Below are positions 52,841 to 60,963 of a stretch of 64,000 bases of DNA, piece by piece; position 1 is the stretch's first letter; each line of letters begins with the position of its first letter. A program made the translations under genes and the position numbers. The DNA is from Bacteroidales bacterium (GTDB lineage: Bacteria; Bacteroidota; Bacteroidia; Bacteroidales; Marinilabiliaceae), in contig JAFYCM010000042.1 in assembly GCA_017539645.1 (NCBI GenBank), positions 1-64,000 of the forward strand, given 5' to 3'. Under the pieces are notes generated by a model. That model did not search any database. It was not told the DNA's origin and worked only from the letters and a program-made list of their open reading frames with translations.

Positions 52841-53794
52841 ATGATAGTATATGACGTCTTCGTAATTATAACGGCAATTCTGCAAATCACAGCCGCCGTT
52901 GTGGCCATAATGCTGATGAAGTACACGAAATTCAACATCTCGTGGGTGCTATTCAGCGTGGGTTTGGTATTCATATCTATACGCAGAGTAATAGATTTCG
53001 TAGGTCTCTTTTATCCCGATTTTGGTTTCGATTCGCCGGAATTCTACTCGTGGGGCGGCATCTTCGTATCGTTCTGCTTCGCCATAGGTATATTTATGCT
53101 CCGACGCATATTTAGGCTACAACGCGCCGCCGAAATCAAGTTGCGCGAATACGAAAAGAGACTTCTTCAGTCGGTCATACACGCAGAAGAGAACGAACGC
53201 CGCCGCTTTGCTTCGGAACTTCACGACGGTCTCGGTCCGCTGCTGTCGTCGGTGAAGATGGGCGTTTCGGCAATTAGTGACGACATTCAAGACACAGAAA
53301 TAAGAAAGAACCTCGAAGACGCTGTAAATGAAGCCATTACTACAACGCGCGAAATTTCCAACAACATATCGCCACATATATTGTCGAGCTTCGGCCTCGA
53401 GAGTGCGGTGAAGAGATTCGTGTCGAGCCTCACACTCAATAACTTAGAGCCAAAATTCGACCTCGACATATCTATAAAAAACAAACGCTATCCAGAAACC
53501 ATTGAGATAGTGGCATATAGAGTGATTTGCGAATTGATAAACAACACCATACGCCACGCTCATGCACACAACGTGCAACTGGAGATAAAGGACGAAAACA
53601 ACACTTTGCTAATAAACTATTCCGACGATGGAATTGGCTTCGACTTCAACAAAGCCTTGAAGTATTCTAAGCACGGAATGGGTTACTATAATATGAAATC
53701 GCGCGTTACATCGCTAAAAGGAACCATAGAATTTAGCAATGAAAACGGGCATGGAATGAAAGCATTTATAAAAATACCTACCTATGACTTCTGA
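52841..53794 (+). CDS. Membrane sensor histidine kinase, NarL/HisKA_3 type
   Basis: A 317-residue kinase. Three membrane helices fill residues 1-90 without a periplasmic domain, so the signal is probably sensed in or at the membrane. A short coiled coil leads to the HisKA_3 dimerisation helix ERRRFASELHDGLGPLLSSVKM with the phosphorylated His128, then a HATPase region with ELINNTIRHAHAHNVQLEI, YSDDGIGFDF and GMGYYNMKSRV. It overlaps the response regulator by 11 bp, so the two are co-translated. No target is evident nearby; the metal locus upstream and the ATP-grasp gene downstream are candidates by position. Confidence 0.9.
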   Translation: MIVYDVFVIITAILQITAAVVAIMLMKYTKFNISWVLFSVGLVFISIRRVIDFVGLFYPDFGFDSPEFYSWGGIFVSFCFAIGIFMLRRIFRLQRAAEIKLREYEKRLLQSVIHAEENERRRFASELHDGLGPLLSSVKMGVSAISDDIQDTEIRKNLEDAVNEAITTTREISNNISPHILSSFGLESAVKRFVSSLTLNNLEPKFDLDISIKNKRYPETIEIVAYRVICELINNTIRHAHAHNVQLEIKDENNTLLINYSDDGIGFDFNKALKYSKHGMGYYNMKSRVTSLKGTIEFSNENGHGMKAFIKIPTYDF

Positions 53795-54419
53795 CAAGAA
53801 TTTATCAGTATGGATTGTTGACGACCACCAACTTTTCCGCGTTGGTTTCCGCACGCTGCTCAACCGCATCAAAGGCGTGAAGGTAACCTTCGAAGCCGAC
53901 AATGGCCAAGCATTTATCGATCAACTGAAAAACGAGCATCCTAACATCGTATTTCTCGATATAGCTATGCCCGAACTAAATGGCATAACCGCCACTCAGC
54001 AAGCAATGCGCATATTCCCGAAGATCAACATCATTATTCTATCGATGTTCGGCGACAAGGAATACTACGATCAACTTGTAGATTTGGGCATAAAGGGTTT
54101 CTTGCTAAAGAGTTGTGATTTTCAGGAAGTTGTGCGCGCCATCGAAGCCGTTTCTACTGGCGATTTCTACTTCTCGAAGGAGCTTTTGGACCAACTGAGC
54201 AAAGCCAATAGCAAAGAAAACAACATATTCTCCGATCGCGAGAAAGAGATTTTGACCAAGATTTGCGAGGGTAAATCGAACCAAGAGATTGGTGATGAGC
54301 TATTTATAAGCAAACGCACCGTAGAGAAGCACCGCGCCAACCTGATGGTGAAGACGGGCTGCTCGAACACAGCTTCGCTTGTAGTTTATGCCGTGAAGAC
54401 GGGTAAATACAAGGTTTAG
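53784..54419 (+). CDS. Response regulator, NarL/FixJ type
   Basis: A 211-residue protein with a receiver domain (VDDHQLFRVGFRTLL at the start, phospho-acceptor Asp59 in IVFLDIAMPELNG, and IIILSMFGDKEY) and a C-terminal LuxR helix-turn-helix (FSDREKEILTKICEGKSN, ELFISKRTVEKHRANLM). It is the DNA-binding partner of the overlapping kinase. The NarL class binds inverted heptamer-like sites; none was identified here. Confidence 0.92.
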   Translation: MTSDKNLSVWIVDDHQLFRVGFRTLLNRIKGVKVTFEADNGQAFIDQLKNEHPNIVFLDIAMPELNGITATQQAMRIFPKINIIILSMFGDKEYYDQLVDLGIKGFLLKSCDFQEVVRAIEAVSTGDFYFSKELLDQLSKANSKENNIFSDREKEILTKICEGKSNQEIGDELFISKRTVEKHRANLMVKTGCSNTASLVVYAVKTGKYKV

Positions 54420-54465
54420 CAAATAGAGAGTTGATGGGGAAATGCAGTGTGTAGCTACGTAGAAA

Positions 54466-55626
54466 CTACATCTCTGCATACCCGAAAGCTCCGAAACTTC
54501 TATTCACACCCAACGCAGAAAGGCGGAAAAAGCCGCTAACTATCTTACCATTCTCTATCACAAGCGGATGCTTTGCGCTCTCTGCACAGGCAAAGTTATT
54601 CCACTCATTTTCAGCACAATAACTACCGATCTGCCACCAAGCACACGTATTAGGCGCAAAGAATTTACTAACGCCAATATTTACATTGCCCATCGTCATA
54701 CGTAGGTTGCACTCTACGCACGGGCGGAATTTCAGCGCGCCAGTTTCGTCGCGGAAGAGCATACTATCGAAGCCTAAATAGCCACGATATTTTTTATTTA
54801 TACCGCTGTTTATTAGCGCATTAGCATGTACGTCGACTATTTGTTGAATGTAGTTCGAAAGCCATTCGGAAAGCGATTTGTCATATTGATGAATTAGTTC
54901 GCGACCAAAGCGGCCAGCCGAGTCGGAGGCGAAGACGTTATAGCCTAAGAATGAAACAGTTGCATCATCATCGATATAATATAGAAATGCCACGTCGCTT
55001 ACTTTGCTAAGCAATGGCTCTACTACGAAAGCTCCATCTGCACGGAGGCGAGCAGCCGCCCAACGTTCATAATATTCGTGCTCAGGGAAAGAGTCGGTCT
55101 TCACAACTCCCCTACCCGACGAACTCCACAGACTCTTGACCACAAATTGCCCAGAAAACATTTCTTGTGCTCTCGCGAAGTCGCCCATACTTCTAATTAT
55201 CTGCGGATTAGCATTTACAAAAAAAGCGTCGTCTGATATGCAGTGACGCTCAATCTCAACCGACGAAAGGCGCGAATGGAGCATACGCTGCGCATCACCA
55301 AAATCATTATCGACACCATACGTATGAAAAACACTCTTGCTACTTCCCCACGGCTGCAACGTGTAATTGCCGCTGCGAAGCATCTGCCGCGCCTGCTCTT
55401 GCGACATAAATTGCGGCATCGGTGCGCTGAGTGTCGTAAGTACACTAACAAGTTCATCGTCAAGTGGTTCAGCGACAACAGCGTCACCTTGTTCGGCGGC
55501 AAACATAAGTAGCGACGCAAGCTCCGACTCGAAAACTTGCAAGCGCTTGGGCGGGCAATAGCCAGCTAAGCCATTAGCAACAGCCATCTCGCACGTAGGA
55601 TTGTAGACGAATATTCGGTTTGTCAT
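54466..55626 (-). CDS. ATP-grasp-like protein of unknown function
   Basis: A 386-residue cytoplasmic protein. It opens MTNRIFVYNPTCEMAVANG and has FVVKSLWSSSGRGVV, a stretch like the nucleotide-binding beta-strand and loop of ATP-grasp enzymes, then VEPLLSKVSDVAFLYYI and FRPCVECNLRMTMGNVNIG, which fits the metal-binding end of that fold. Such proteins join a carboxylate to an amine with ATP; the substrate is unknown. The ATG at 55626 is chosen over the upstream start at 55719. It is divergent from trkH. Confidence 0.65.
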   Translation of the reverse strand: MTNRIFVYNPTCEMAVANGLAGYCPPKRLQVFESELASLLMFAAEQGDAVVAEPLDDELVSVLTTLSAPMPQFMSQEQARQMLRSGNYTLQPWGSSKSVFHTYGVDNDFGDAQRMLHSRLSSVEIERHCISDDAFFVNANPQIIRSMGDFARAQEMFSGQFVVKSLWSSSGRGVVKTDSFPEHEYYERWAAARLRADGAFVVEPLLSKVSDVAFLYYIDDDATVSFLGYNVFASDSAGRFGRELIHQYDKSLSEWLSNYIQQIVDVHANALINSGINKKYRGYLGFDSMLFRDETGALKFRPCVECNLRMTMGNVNIGVSKFFAPNTCAWWQIGSYCAENEWNNFACAESAKHPLVIENGKIVSGFFRLSALGVNRSFGAFGYAEM

Positions 55627-55743
55627 ACGTATAAATTCTGATGCAAAAATCACCAAATTGAACGAAAATAAAACGAAGTCACAATCAATTAGTAAAAGTT
55701 TAGTTGTAGCGAATAACACAATCTATACTTACAAAACTTGCGC

Positions 55744-55751
55744 TATATTTG
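55744..55751 (+). promoter_or_regulatory. -7 element TATATTTG of trkH
   Basis: Matches TAnnTTTG, 18 bp before the ATG at 55770. It excludes the TTG start at 55749 inside it. Confidence 0.55.
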
Positions 55752-55769
55752 CCGCTCATTTCTGAAAAG

Positions 55770-57209
55770 ATGGTAATATACGTATTGAGTTTGTTGCTAC
55801 TTGGCGAAGGCGCATTTATGCTGCTTCCAGCCTTAGTCTCAGCCATTTACGGAGATGGCGACGCAACAAGTTTTCTCTTGAGCGCACTGATTTGCAGCGT
55901 ACTGGGAGGCGTAGGAGCATTACTGACGCGCAAAAATCGTTTCCACATGACCAAGAAAGAGAGCTACATAATAGTGGCTTTCACGTGGATTGTGTTCTCC
56001 ATTTTTGGCATGTTGCCATACCTATTCAGCGGTTTCATGCCTTCGACAATTGACGCCTTTTTTGAGACCGTTTCGGGCTTCACCACCACGGGCGCGACAC
56101 TCATAGCCGACATCGAGAGTTCGTCGCACGGCGTGCTGCTGTGGCGTAGTCTATCGCAGTGGATTGGCGGTATGGGTATCATCACACTATCAATGGTGCT
56201 TCTGCCGACACTCGAACTTGGCGGCATGAACCTCTTCTCCGCCGAAGCAACGCTCACCCGCGCCGACAAGATGAAAGCCAAAATCACCGAGATGGCGCGC
56301 TACACTTGGTGTTTCTACATTGTACTTACTGCGCTCAATGCCGTTCTACTCGCCTTGGGTGGCATGTCTGCGTTCGACTCCATCTGCCACGCGCTTTCTA
56401 CACTATCCACAGGCGGTTTCTCTACGCGTAGCCTAAGTATGGGTGCATTCGAAAGCACTTATTTTGAGTACGTTACAATAGTATTTATGTACTTAGGCGG
56501 CATAAACTTCACGCTTTATTATGTGATGCTTATTGGCAAATTCTCGCGCATAGCTGCCGACGACGAGCTAAAATACTACACAATGACCGTTGTTTGCGCT
56601 TCGCTCGTAATAGCGCTATCACTTTATCTGACAGGAACTTACGACACAATAGAAAATTCGCTTCGCAAAGCCTTTTTCCACGTAATAGCCGTAACGACAA
56701 GTTCTGGTTTCACCACGGCCGACTACACACTTTGGCCTTCGTCCACCATAACTATTTTGGCAATACTTATGCTTCTCGGCACATGTACAGGTTCAACGAG
56801 TGGTGGTTTGAAGTTTATGCGACTAACCATAGTTATGCGCAACGTGCTAAATGAGTTCCGCCGCGCCATTCACCCAACAGCCATTGTACCAGTAAAATAC
56901 AACGGGCACAGCATCTCAAGCACCGACGTTTCGAGTGTACTGTCGTTCGTCACGCTATACATAACAGTATTCACAGCCGGAATGGTGGCCATATCGCTCT
57001 TTGGATTCACGCTTGAAGACTCTTACGGATTGGCAGCCAGCAGTTTAGGCAACGTAGGTATAGCTATCGGGCACTTCGGTCCATTGGCATCGCTCGCTTC
57101 ACTACCCGACACCGTGAAACTGATAATGACAGCGCTAATGATTATGGGTCGTTTGGAACTCTACACGTTCCTAATAGTACTTACGCCTTCGTTTTGGAAA
57201 GAGAGATGA
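55770..57209 (+). CDS. trkH: Trk-type potassium uptake protein, membrane subunit
   Basis: A 479-residue membrane protein with the four pore-loop repeats of the TrkH/KtrB superfamily: ETVSGFTTTGATLI, ALSTLSTGGFSTRS, VTTSSGFTTADYTLWP and ASSLGNVGIAIGHFGP, each with the selectivity-filter Gly. GGMGIITLSMVLLP and GTCTGSTSGGLKFMR are also typical. It takes up potassium. The regulatory subunit TrkA is not adjacent here, unlike in many Bacteroidetes. Its stop overlaps the start of the symporter gene by 4 bp (ATGA). Confidence 0.92.
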   Translation: MVIYVLSLLLLGEGAFMLLPALVSAIYGDGDATSFLLSALICSVLGGVGALLTRKNRFHMTKKESYIIVAFTWIVFSIFGMLPYLFSGFMPSTIDAFFETVSGFTTTGATLIADIESSSHGVLLWRSLSQWIGGMGIITLSMVLLPTLELGGMNLFSAEATLTRADKMKAKITEMARYTWCFYIVLTALNAVLLALGGMSAFDSICHALSTLSTGGFSTRSLSMGAFESTYFEYVTIVFMYLGGINFTLYYVMLIGKFSRIAADDELKYYTMTVVCASLVIALSLYLTGTYDTIENSLRKAFFHVIAVTTSSGFTTADYTLWPSSTITILAILMLLGTCTGSTSGGLKFMRLTIVMRNVLNEFRRAIHPTAIVPVKYNGHSISSTDVSSVLSFVTLYITVFTAGMVAISLFGFTLEDSYGLAASSLGNVGIAIGHFGPLASLASLPDTVKLIMTALMIMGRLELYTFLIVLTPSFWKER

Positions 57210-58177
57210 AACGTTTGCAACAAATTTCGGCGTGGCTAAGTCGCTATACGTCACTATTTATAATACTTATAGCCATACTTACACTCCTTGTGCCCGAAAT
57301 TTTCGCGTGGGTGAGGGGCTACACACAAGTCAGCATTTTAGGCTTCATAATGCTCACAATGGGACTCACGCTCACCGCCGACGACCTGAAAATATTGGTT
57401 TCGCGCCCATTCGACATTTTGCTTGGCACGCTTTCGCAATTCACCATCATGCCGCTCGTTGCCTACACGCTGACGCGCATCTTCAACCTCGACGCATCGC
57501 TATCCATAGGTATAATATTGGTCGGTTGCTGTCCGGGCGGCGTGTCGTCGAACATCATGAGTTTTCTCTGTAAAGGCGATGTGGCCTTCTCGGTAGGCAT
57601 GACAACCGTCTCGACGCTCTTCGCGCCTTTCGTAACGCCGCTACTCGTACTTATGCTTGCCGACAAAAGTGTCGACGTCGACGCTGTGGGCATGTTCATC
57701 AACATACTTATAGTCACCATAATACCAGTATTGATAGGTTTTGCGCTAAACATGAAGTTTGGTAAAACAGCTCAGTTTCAGCAAGTTCGCAGCATCATGC
57801 CGGGCTTCTCGGTGATTGGTTTGGCATGTATAGTTGGCGGCGTAATTTCGAGCGTACATAGTTCACTGATTGAGAATGGATTAGCACTATTTATACTTAC
57901 GTTCGCCGTAGTATTTTGCCACAATACTATTGGTTATGCGCTTGGCTACGTGGTGGCGCATGTGGCTAAGTTCAATAAAGCCAAAAGTCGCACGTTGTCT
58001 ATAGAGATAGGTATGCAGAACGCAGGTTTGGCAACGTCGCTGGCAGCTACGTTTTTTATGGCTACTAATCCGCTTTCCATTGTGCCGTGCGCTATCTCGT
58101 GTGCTTGGCATTCCATTTCGGGCACTATCTTAGCAGGACTTTTCAACCGCTGGGAAGAGCATAAAAATCAGCATTAA
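57206..58177 (+). CDS. Bile acid:sodium symporter family protein
   Basis: A 323-residue membrane protein with ten predicted helices. The BASS family core is evident: ILVGCCPGGVSSNIMSFLCKGDVAFSV (substrate/sodium site), TTVSTLFAPFVTPLLV and the second half SIEIGMQNAGLATSLA. These proteins import organic anions such as bile acids, pantoate or pyruvate with sodium; the substrate here is unknown. The start at 57206 is chosen because it overlaps the trkH stop. The next gene begins 1 bp after its stop. Confidence 0.88.
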   Translation: MKRLQQISAWLSRYTSLFIILIAILTLLVPEIFAWVRGYTQVSILGFIMLTMGLTLTADDLKILVSRPFDILLGTLSQFTIMPLVAYTLTRIFNLDASLSIGIILVGCCPGGVSSNIMSFLCKGDVAFSVGMTTVSTLFAPFVTPLLVLMLADKSVDVDAVGMFINILIVTIIPVLIGFALNMKFGKTAQFQQVRSIMPGFSVIGLACIVGGVISSVHSSLIENGLALFILTFAVVFCHNTIGYALGYVVAHVAKFNKAKSRTLSIEIGMQNAGLATSLAATFFMATNPLSIVPCAISCAWHSISGTILAGLFNRWEEHKNQH

Positions 58178-58178
58178 T

Positions 58179-58391
58179 ATGGACGAAAAAATTCTCTACG
58201 AGCTTGCCAACATGAAAATGCCGTTCGGACGTTACAAAGGCGTTGTGCTCTACAAATTACCCGAGACGTACGTGCTGTGGTTCAAGCAAAAAGGCTTTCC
58301 TGCTGGGCGTTTGGGTGTGCTGCTTGCAACGCTCTACGAGATAAAACTCAATGGTTTGGAATATTTACTGAAACCCTTTGAACAACAATAA
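58179..58391 (+). CDS. DUF3820 family protein
   Basis: A 70-residue protein with the family's opening MPFGRYKGVVLYKLPETYVLWF and GLEYLLKPF near the end. The MPFGKYKG motif is related to a putative quorum-sensing-regulated nuclease-associated domain; no function is established. It begins 1 bp after the symporter stop, so it is probably co-transcribed with trkH and the symporter, and precedes the peptidase by 29 bp. Confidence 0.88.
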   Translation: MDEKILYELANMKMPFGRYKGVVLYKLPETYVLWFKQKGFPAGRLGVLLATLYEIKLNGLEYLLKPFEQQ

Positions 58392-58420
58392 TTCATACTT
58401 ATTCAAAAATTGACATTCGC

Positions 58421-59815
58421 ATGAACAAACTCAAACACAGCGCTTTAGCAGCAATGCTGATTATTGGCACAGCAGCCGCAAGCGCACAATCACTTACAAC
58501 GGATTTTACAGACAAGCTCCGCGCCGAATACAAAGAGACGCCAGCCGAACGCGCCATTCGCAACGCTATTGGCAGCAACGAGATAAAAAAACTTGCTGTA
58601 AATCAAGAAAACAACAAACCCGTCGATGACCACTTCAGCGTGGAAGTAAAGACGAAAGGTATCACCGACCAAAATAGCTCAGGTCGTTGCTGGCTATTCA
58701 CTGGTCTTAACGTACTAAGAGCTAAGGCGATAGACAAATTCGACCTCGGTTCGTTCCAATTCTCGCAGTCGTACGTATTCTTCTACGACCAATTCGAGAA
58801 GTCGAATCTCTTCCTTCAAGCCATCATCGACACGCGCAAATTACCTATTGACGACCGCAAAGTTGACTGGCTCTTCAGCAATCCGCTAAGCGATGGCGGC
58901 ACGTTCGCTGGCGTTGCCGACCTCGTAACTAAGTATGGTCTTGTGCCATCTTCGGTGATGCCCGAATCGCACTCGGCAAACAACACAAGCCGCATGGCTG
59001 CTCTTATCAAAGAGAAACTACGCGAACAAGGTATCGAACTCCGCGAAGCAGCAGAGAAGGGCGCTAACGAGAAATCACTCATAGCTAAGAAAGAGCAAAT
59101 GCTCGGCGTAATATACAAAATGCTGGTAATCAACCTTGGTATGCCTCCAAAAGAGTTCTCTTGGGCACAGTACAACTCGAAGGGCGAACTCGTATCGAAC
59201 GAAACTTACACGCCGCTCTCTTTCGCTAAAAAATATGCCGACAATCCTATTCTCACCGATTTCGTGATGCTTATGAACGACCCTGCTCGCGAATACTATA
59301 AGGTGTACGAAATTGAGTACGACCGCCATACATACGATGGCCACAACTGGGTGTACGTAAACTTGCCTATCGAGGATATTAAGCCTATTGCCATTGCATC
59401 GCTCAAAGATTCTACGGCTATGTATTTCTCGTGCGACGTATCTAAGCAGCTCGACTCAAATCGCGGTTTGCTCGACCTCAATAACTACGATTACGCATCG
59501 CTTATGGGTACAACGTTCAATATGAACAAACGCCAACGCGTACTGACACATCAGAGCGGTTCGTCGCACGCCATGACGCTCGAAGCTGTTGACCTCGACA
59601 AAGATGGCAAGCCAACAAAATGGAAAGTAGAAAACAGCTGGGGCGCAACAAGCGGCCACAATGGCTTCCTCATCATGACTGACGAGTGGTTCAACGAGTA
59701 CATGTTCCGCCTCGTGGTAGAAAAGAAATACGTATCGGAGAAAATCATCAATCTCTTGAAGCAAAAGCCAATCCAACTCCCCGCTTGGGACCCAATGTTC
59801 GCACCGGAGATGTAA
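58421..59815 (+). CDS. Secreted C1-family peptidase (bleomycin hydrolase/aminopeptidase C type)
   Basis: A 464-residue protein with signal peptide MNKLKHSALAAMLIIGTAAASA. The mature part is a C1B peptidase: the oxyanion Gln and nucleophile Cys in DQNSSGRCWLF (Cys90), the catalytic His in SGSSHAMTLEAVD and the Asn in WKVENSWGATSGHNGF. Cytoplasmic PepC has no signal peptide; this form is exported, as in several Bacteroidetes. It should work as an aminopeptidase or endopeptidase in the periplasm. It ends before a terminator. Confidence 0.9.
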   Translation: MNKLKHSALAAMLIIGTAAASAQSLTTDFTDKLRAEYKETPAERAIRNAIGSNEIKKLAVNQENNKPVDDHFSVEVKTKGITDQNSSGRCWLFTGLNVLRAKAIDKFDLGSFQFSQSYVFFYDQFEKSNLFLQAIIDTRKLPIDDRKVDWLFSNPLSDGGTFAGVADLVTKYGLVPSSVMPESHSANNTSRMAALIKEKLREQGIELREAAEKGANEKSLIAKKEQMLGVIYKMLVINLGMPPKEFSWAQYNSKGELVSNETYTPLSFAKKYADNPILTDFVMLMNDPAREYYKVYEIEYDRHTYDGHNWVYVNLPIEDIKPIAIASLKDSTAMYFSCDVSKQLDSNRGLLDLNNYDYASLMGTTFNMNKRQRVLTHQSGSSHAMTLEAVDLDKDGKPTKWKVENSWGATSGHNGFLIMTDEWFNEYMFRLVVEKKYVSEKIINLLKQKPIQLPAWDPMFAPEM

Positions 59816-59838
59816 GGTTTATGTATTTGCAAAATATT

Positions 59839-59869
59839 ATGAGACGCCACGTTGTGACGTCTCATTTTT
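59839..59869 (+). terminator. Intrinsic terminator of the C1 peptidase gene
   Basis: ATGAGACGCCAC pairs with GTGACGTCTCAT around a 3-base loop (59839-59865), then a run of T. Confidence 0.8.
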
Positions 59870-59895
59870 ATTTATAACCACTTTCAATTAGGTCT

Positions 59896-59932
59896 GAAAA
59901 TAAAAGAAGAGGTTGCCAAACCGGACAACCTC
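59896..59932 (-). terminator. Intrinsic terminator of the second tandem-repeat gene
   Basis: GAGGTTG (59909-59915) pairs with CAACCTC (59926-59932), with further CC/GG pairing inside. The A-rich stretch at 59896-59908 gives a T-rich end on the minus strand. Confidence 0.65.
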
Positions 59933-59963
59933 CTCACATATGATAAAAAGCACAAATCGATTT

Positions 59964-60761
59964 CTAATTATAAGAATACTCGTACCTATCGGAATCGATC
60001 CACGAAGAGGTCAACTCATCGTATTTATAGGCCGAATATGAAGTGCGATTGCCATCTTCGCCATAGGTACATACATACTTATTTGAACCTACCCACGAAG
60101 AATTTCCCTCATCATATTTATACGATACAAACGATGTGCGATTACCCGATTCGTCGTAGGTGTACTCCTCTTTGCTCGAATTAACCCACGCATTCGCCAT
60201 TGGATTGTATTTATATGATGCATACATCGTGCGATTGCCGGCAGCATCGTACGTAAACTCGCCGCGACTCGAATAGACCCACGATGACGTATTTACGCTA
60301 TAGCAGCAATACACATACGTTGTGCGGTTGCCCAGCTCGTTGTAGGTAAACTCTTGCTTGTTGTATCCTACCCACTTCGAGTTGTTGTAATCGTAGTTAT
60401 ACATCACCTCTGACGTGCGATTACCATTTGCATCGTAGGTATAGCACTCCTTGCTCACATAGTACCACGAAGCACTTTCGGGAATATATCCATACTTGAT
60501 TTTTGAGGTGATATTGCCAGCATCGTCAAATACATACTCCTCTTTGCTCGAATATGTACCTTGCTGTTTTTCCGAATCGTATTTATACGAAACGGTTGAG
60601 GTAGTGTGTCCTTCATCTCCTACTGTGTGGTTTTTCTTGAAAAATGGTATCGCAACAACCGACACCAACAATACAAGAATTACTAAGCGTGCGTTGAAGG
60701 TCAACTTATTACAACCTCCCTTCCCCCAACGAGAGGTTTCTTTGTTCCAATGTGTTAACAT
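59964..60761 (-). CDS. Membrane-anchored tandem-repeat protein (paralogue of 17707-19422)
   Basis: A 265-residue protein. A charged N-terminal 25 residues precede one hydrophobic segment (ARLVILVLLVSVVAIPFF), which looks like a signal anchor. About six 34- to 37-residue units follow with the pattern YDxxGNRTxYVxYKYDxxxSSWVGSxKYxxTY, the same plan as the protein at 17707-19422 but with YKYD instead of YKWD. It may expose the repeats in the periplasm. Upstream is a near-consensus -7 element (TATATTCG). No function is known. Confidence 0.75.
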   Translation of the reverse strand: MLTHWNKETSRWGKGGCNKLTFNARLVILVLLVSVVAIPFFKKNHTVGDEGHTTSTVSYKYDSEKQQGTYSSKEEYVFDDAGNITSKIKYGYIPESASWYYVSKECYTYDANGNRTSEVMYNYDYNNSKWVGYNKQEFTYNELGNRTTYVYCCYSVNTSSWVYSSRGEFTYDAAGNRTMYASYKYNPMANAWVNSSKEEYTYDESGNRTSFVSYKYDEGNSSWVGSNKYVCTYGEDGNRTSYSAYKYDELTSSWIDSDRYEYSYN

Positions 60762-60887
60762 TTGTTCGTTGATAATTGATAAGTTTGCGCGAATATAAAC
60801 ATATTTTTTTATTCTCCAAGAGTATTTATACGAACATTAACATACATCATTATTCAAACAAACGATACTCTTTTAGAGTATATATAC

Positions 60888-60916
60888 AAAAAAAGGGCGG
60901 TCACTAATGACCACCC
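60888..60916 (-). terminator. Intrinsic terminator of the GH3 gene
   Basis: GGGCGGTCA (60895-60903) pairs with TGACCACCC (60908-60916) over 9 positions with one G-T pair. Seven A at 60888-60894 give the T-run on the minus strand. Confidence 0.85.
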
Positions 60917-60963
60917 TTTAGCTTAGGCTAACATGGTATGACAACCAAGCATATTCTCAATAA

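Noticed and set aside
54421..54465. Possible small gene or terminator between the response regulator and the ATP-grasp-like gene
   Set aside because: Only a short stretch without hairpin or start codon in a useful frame.
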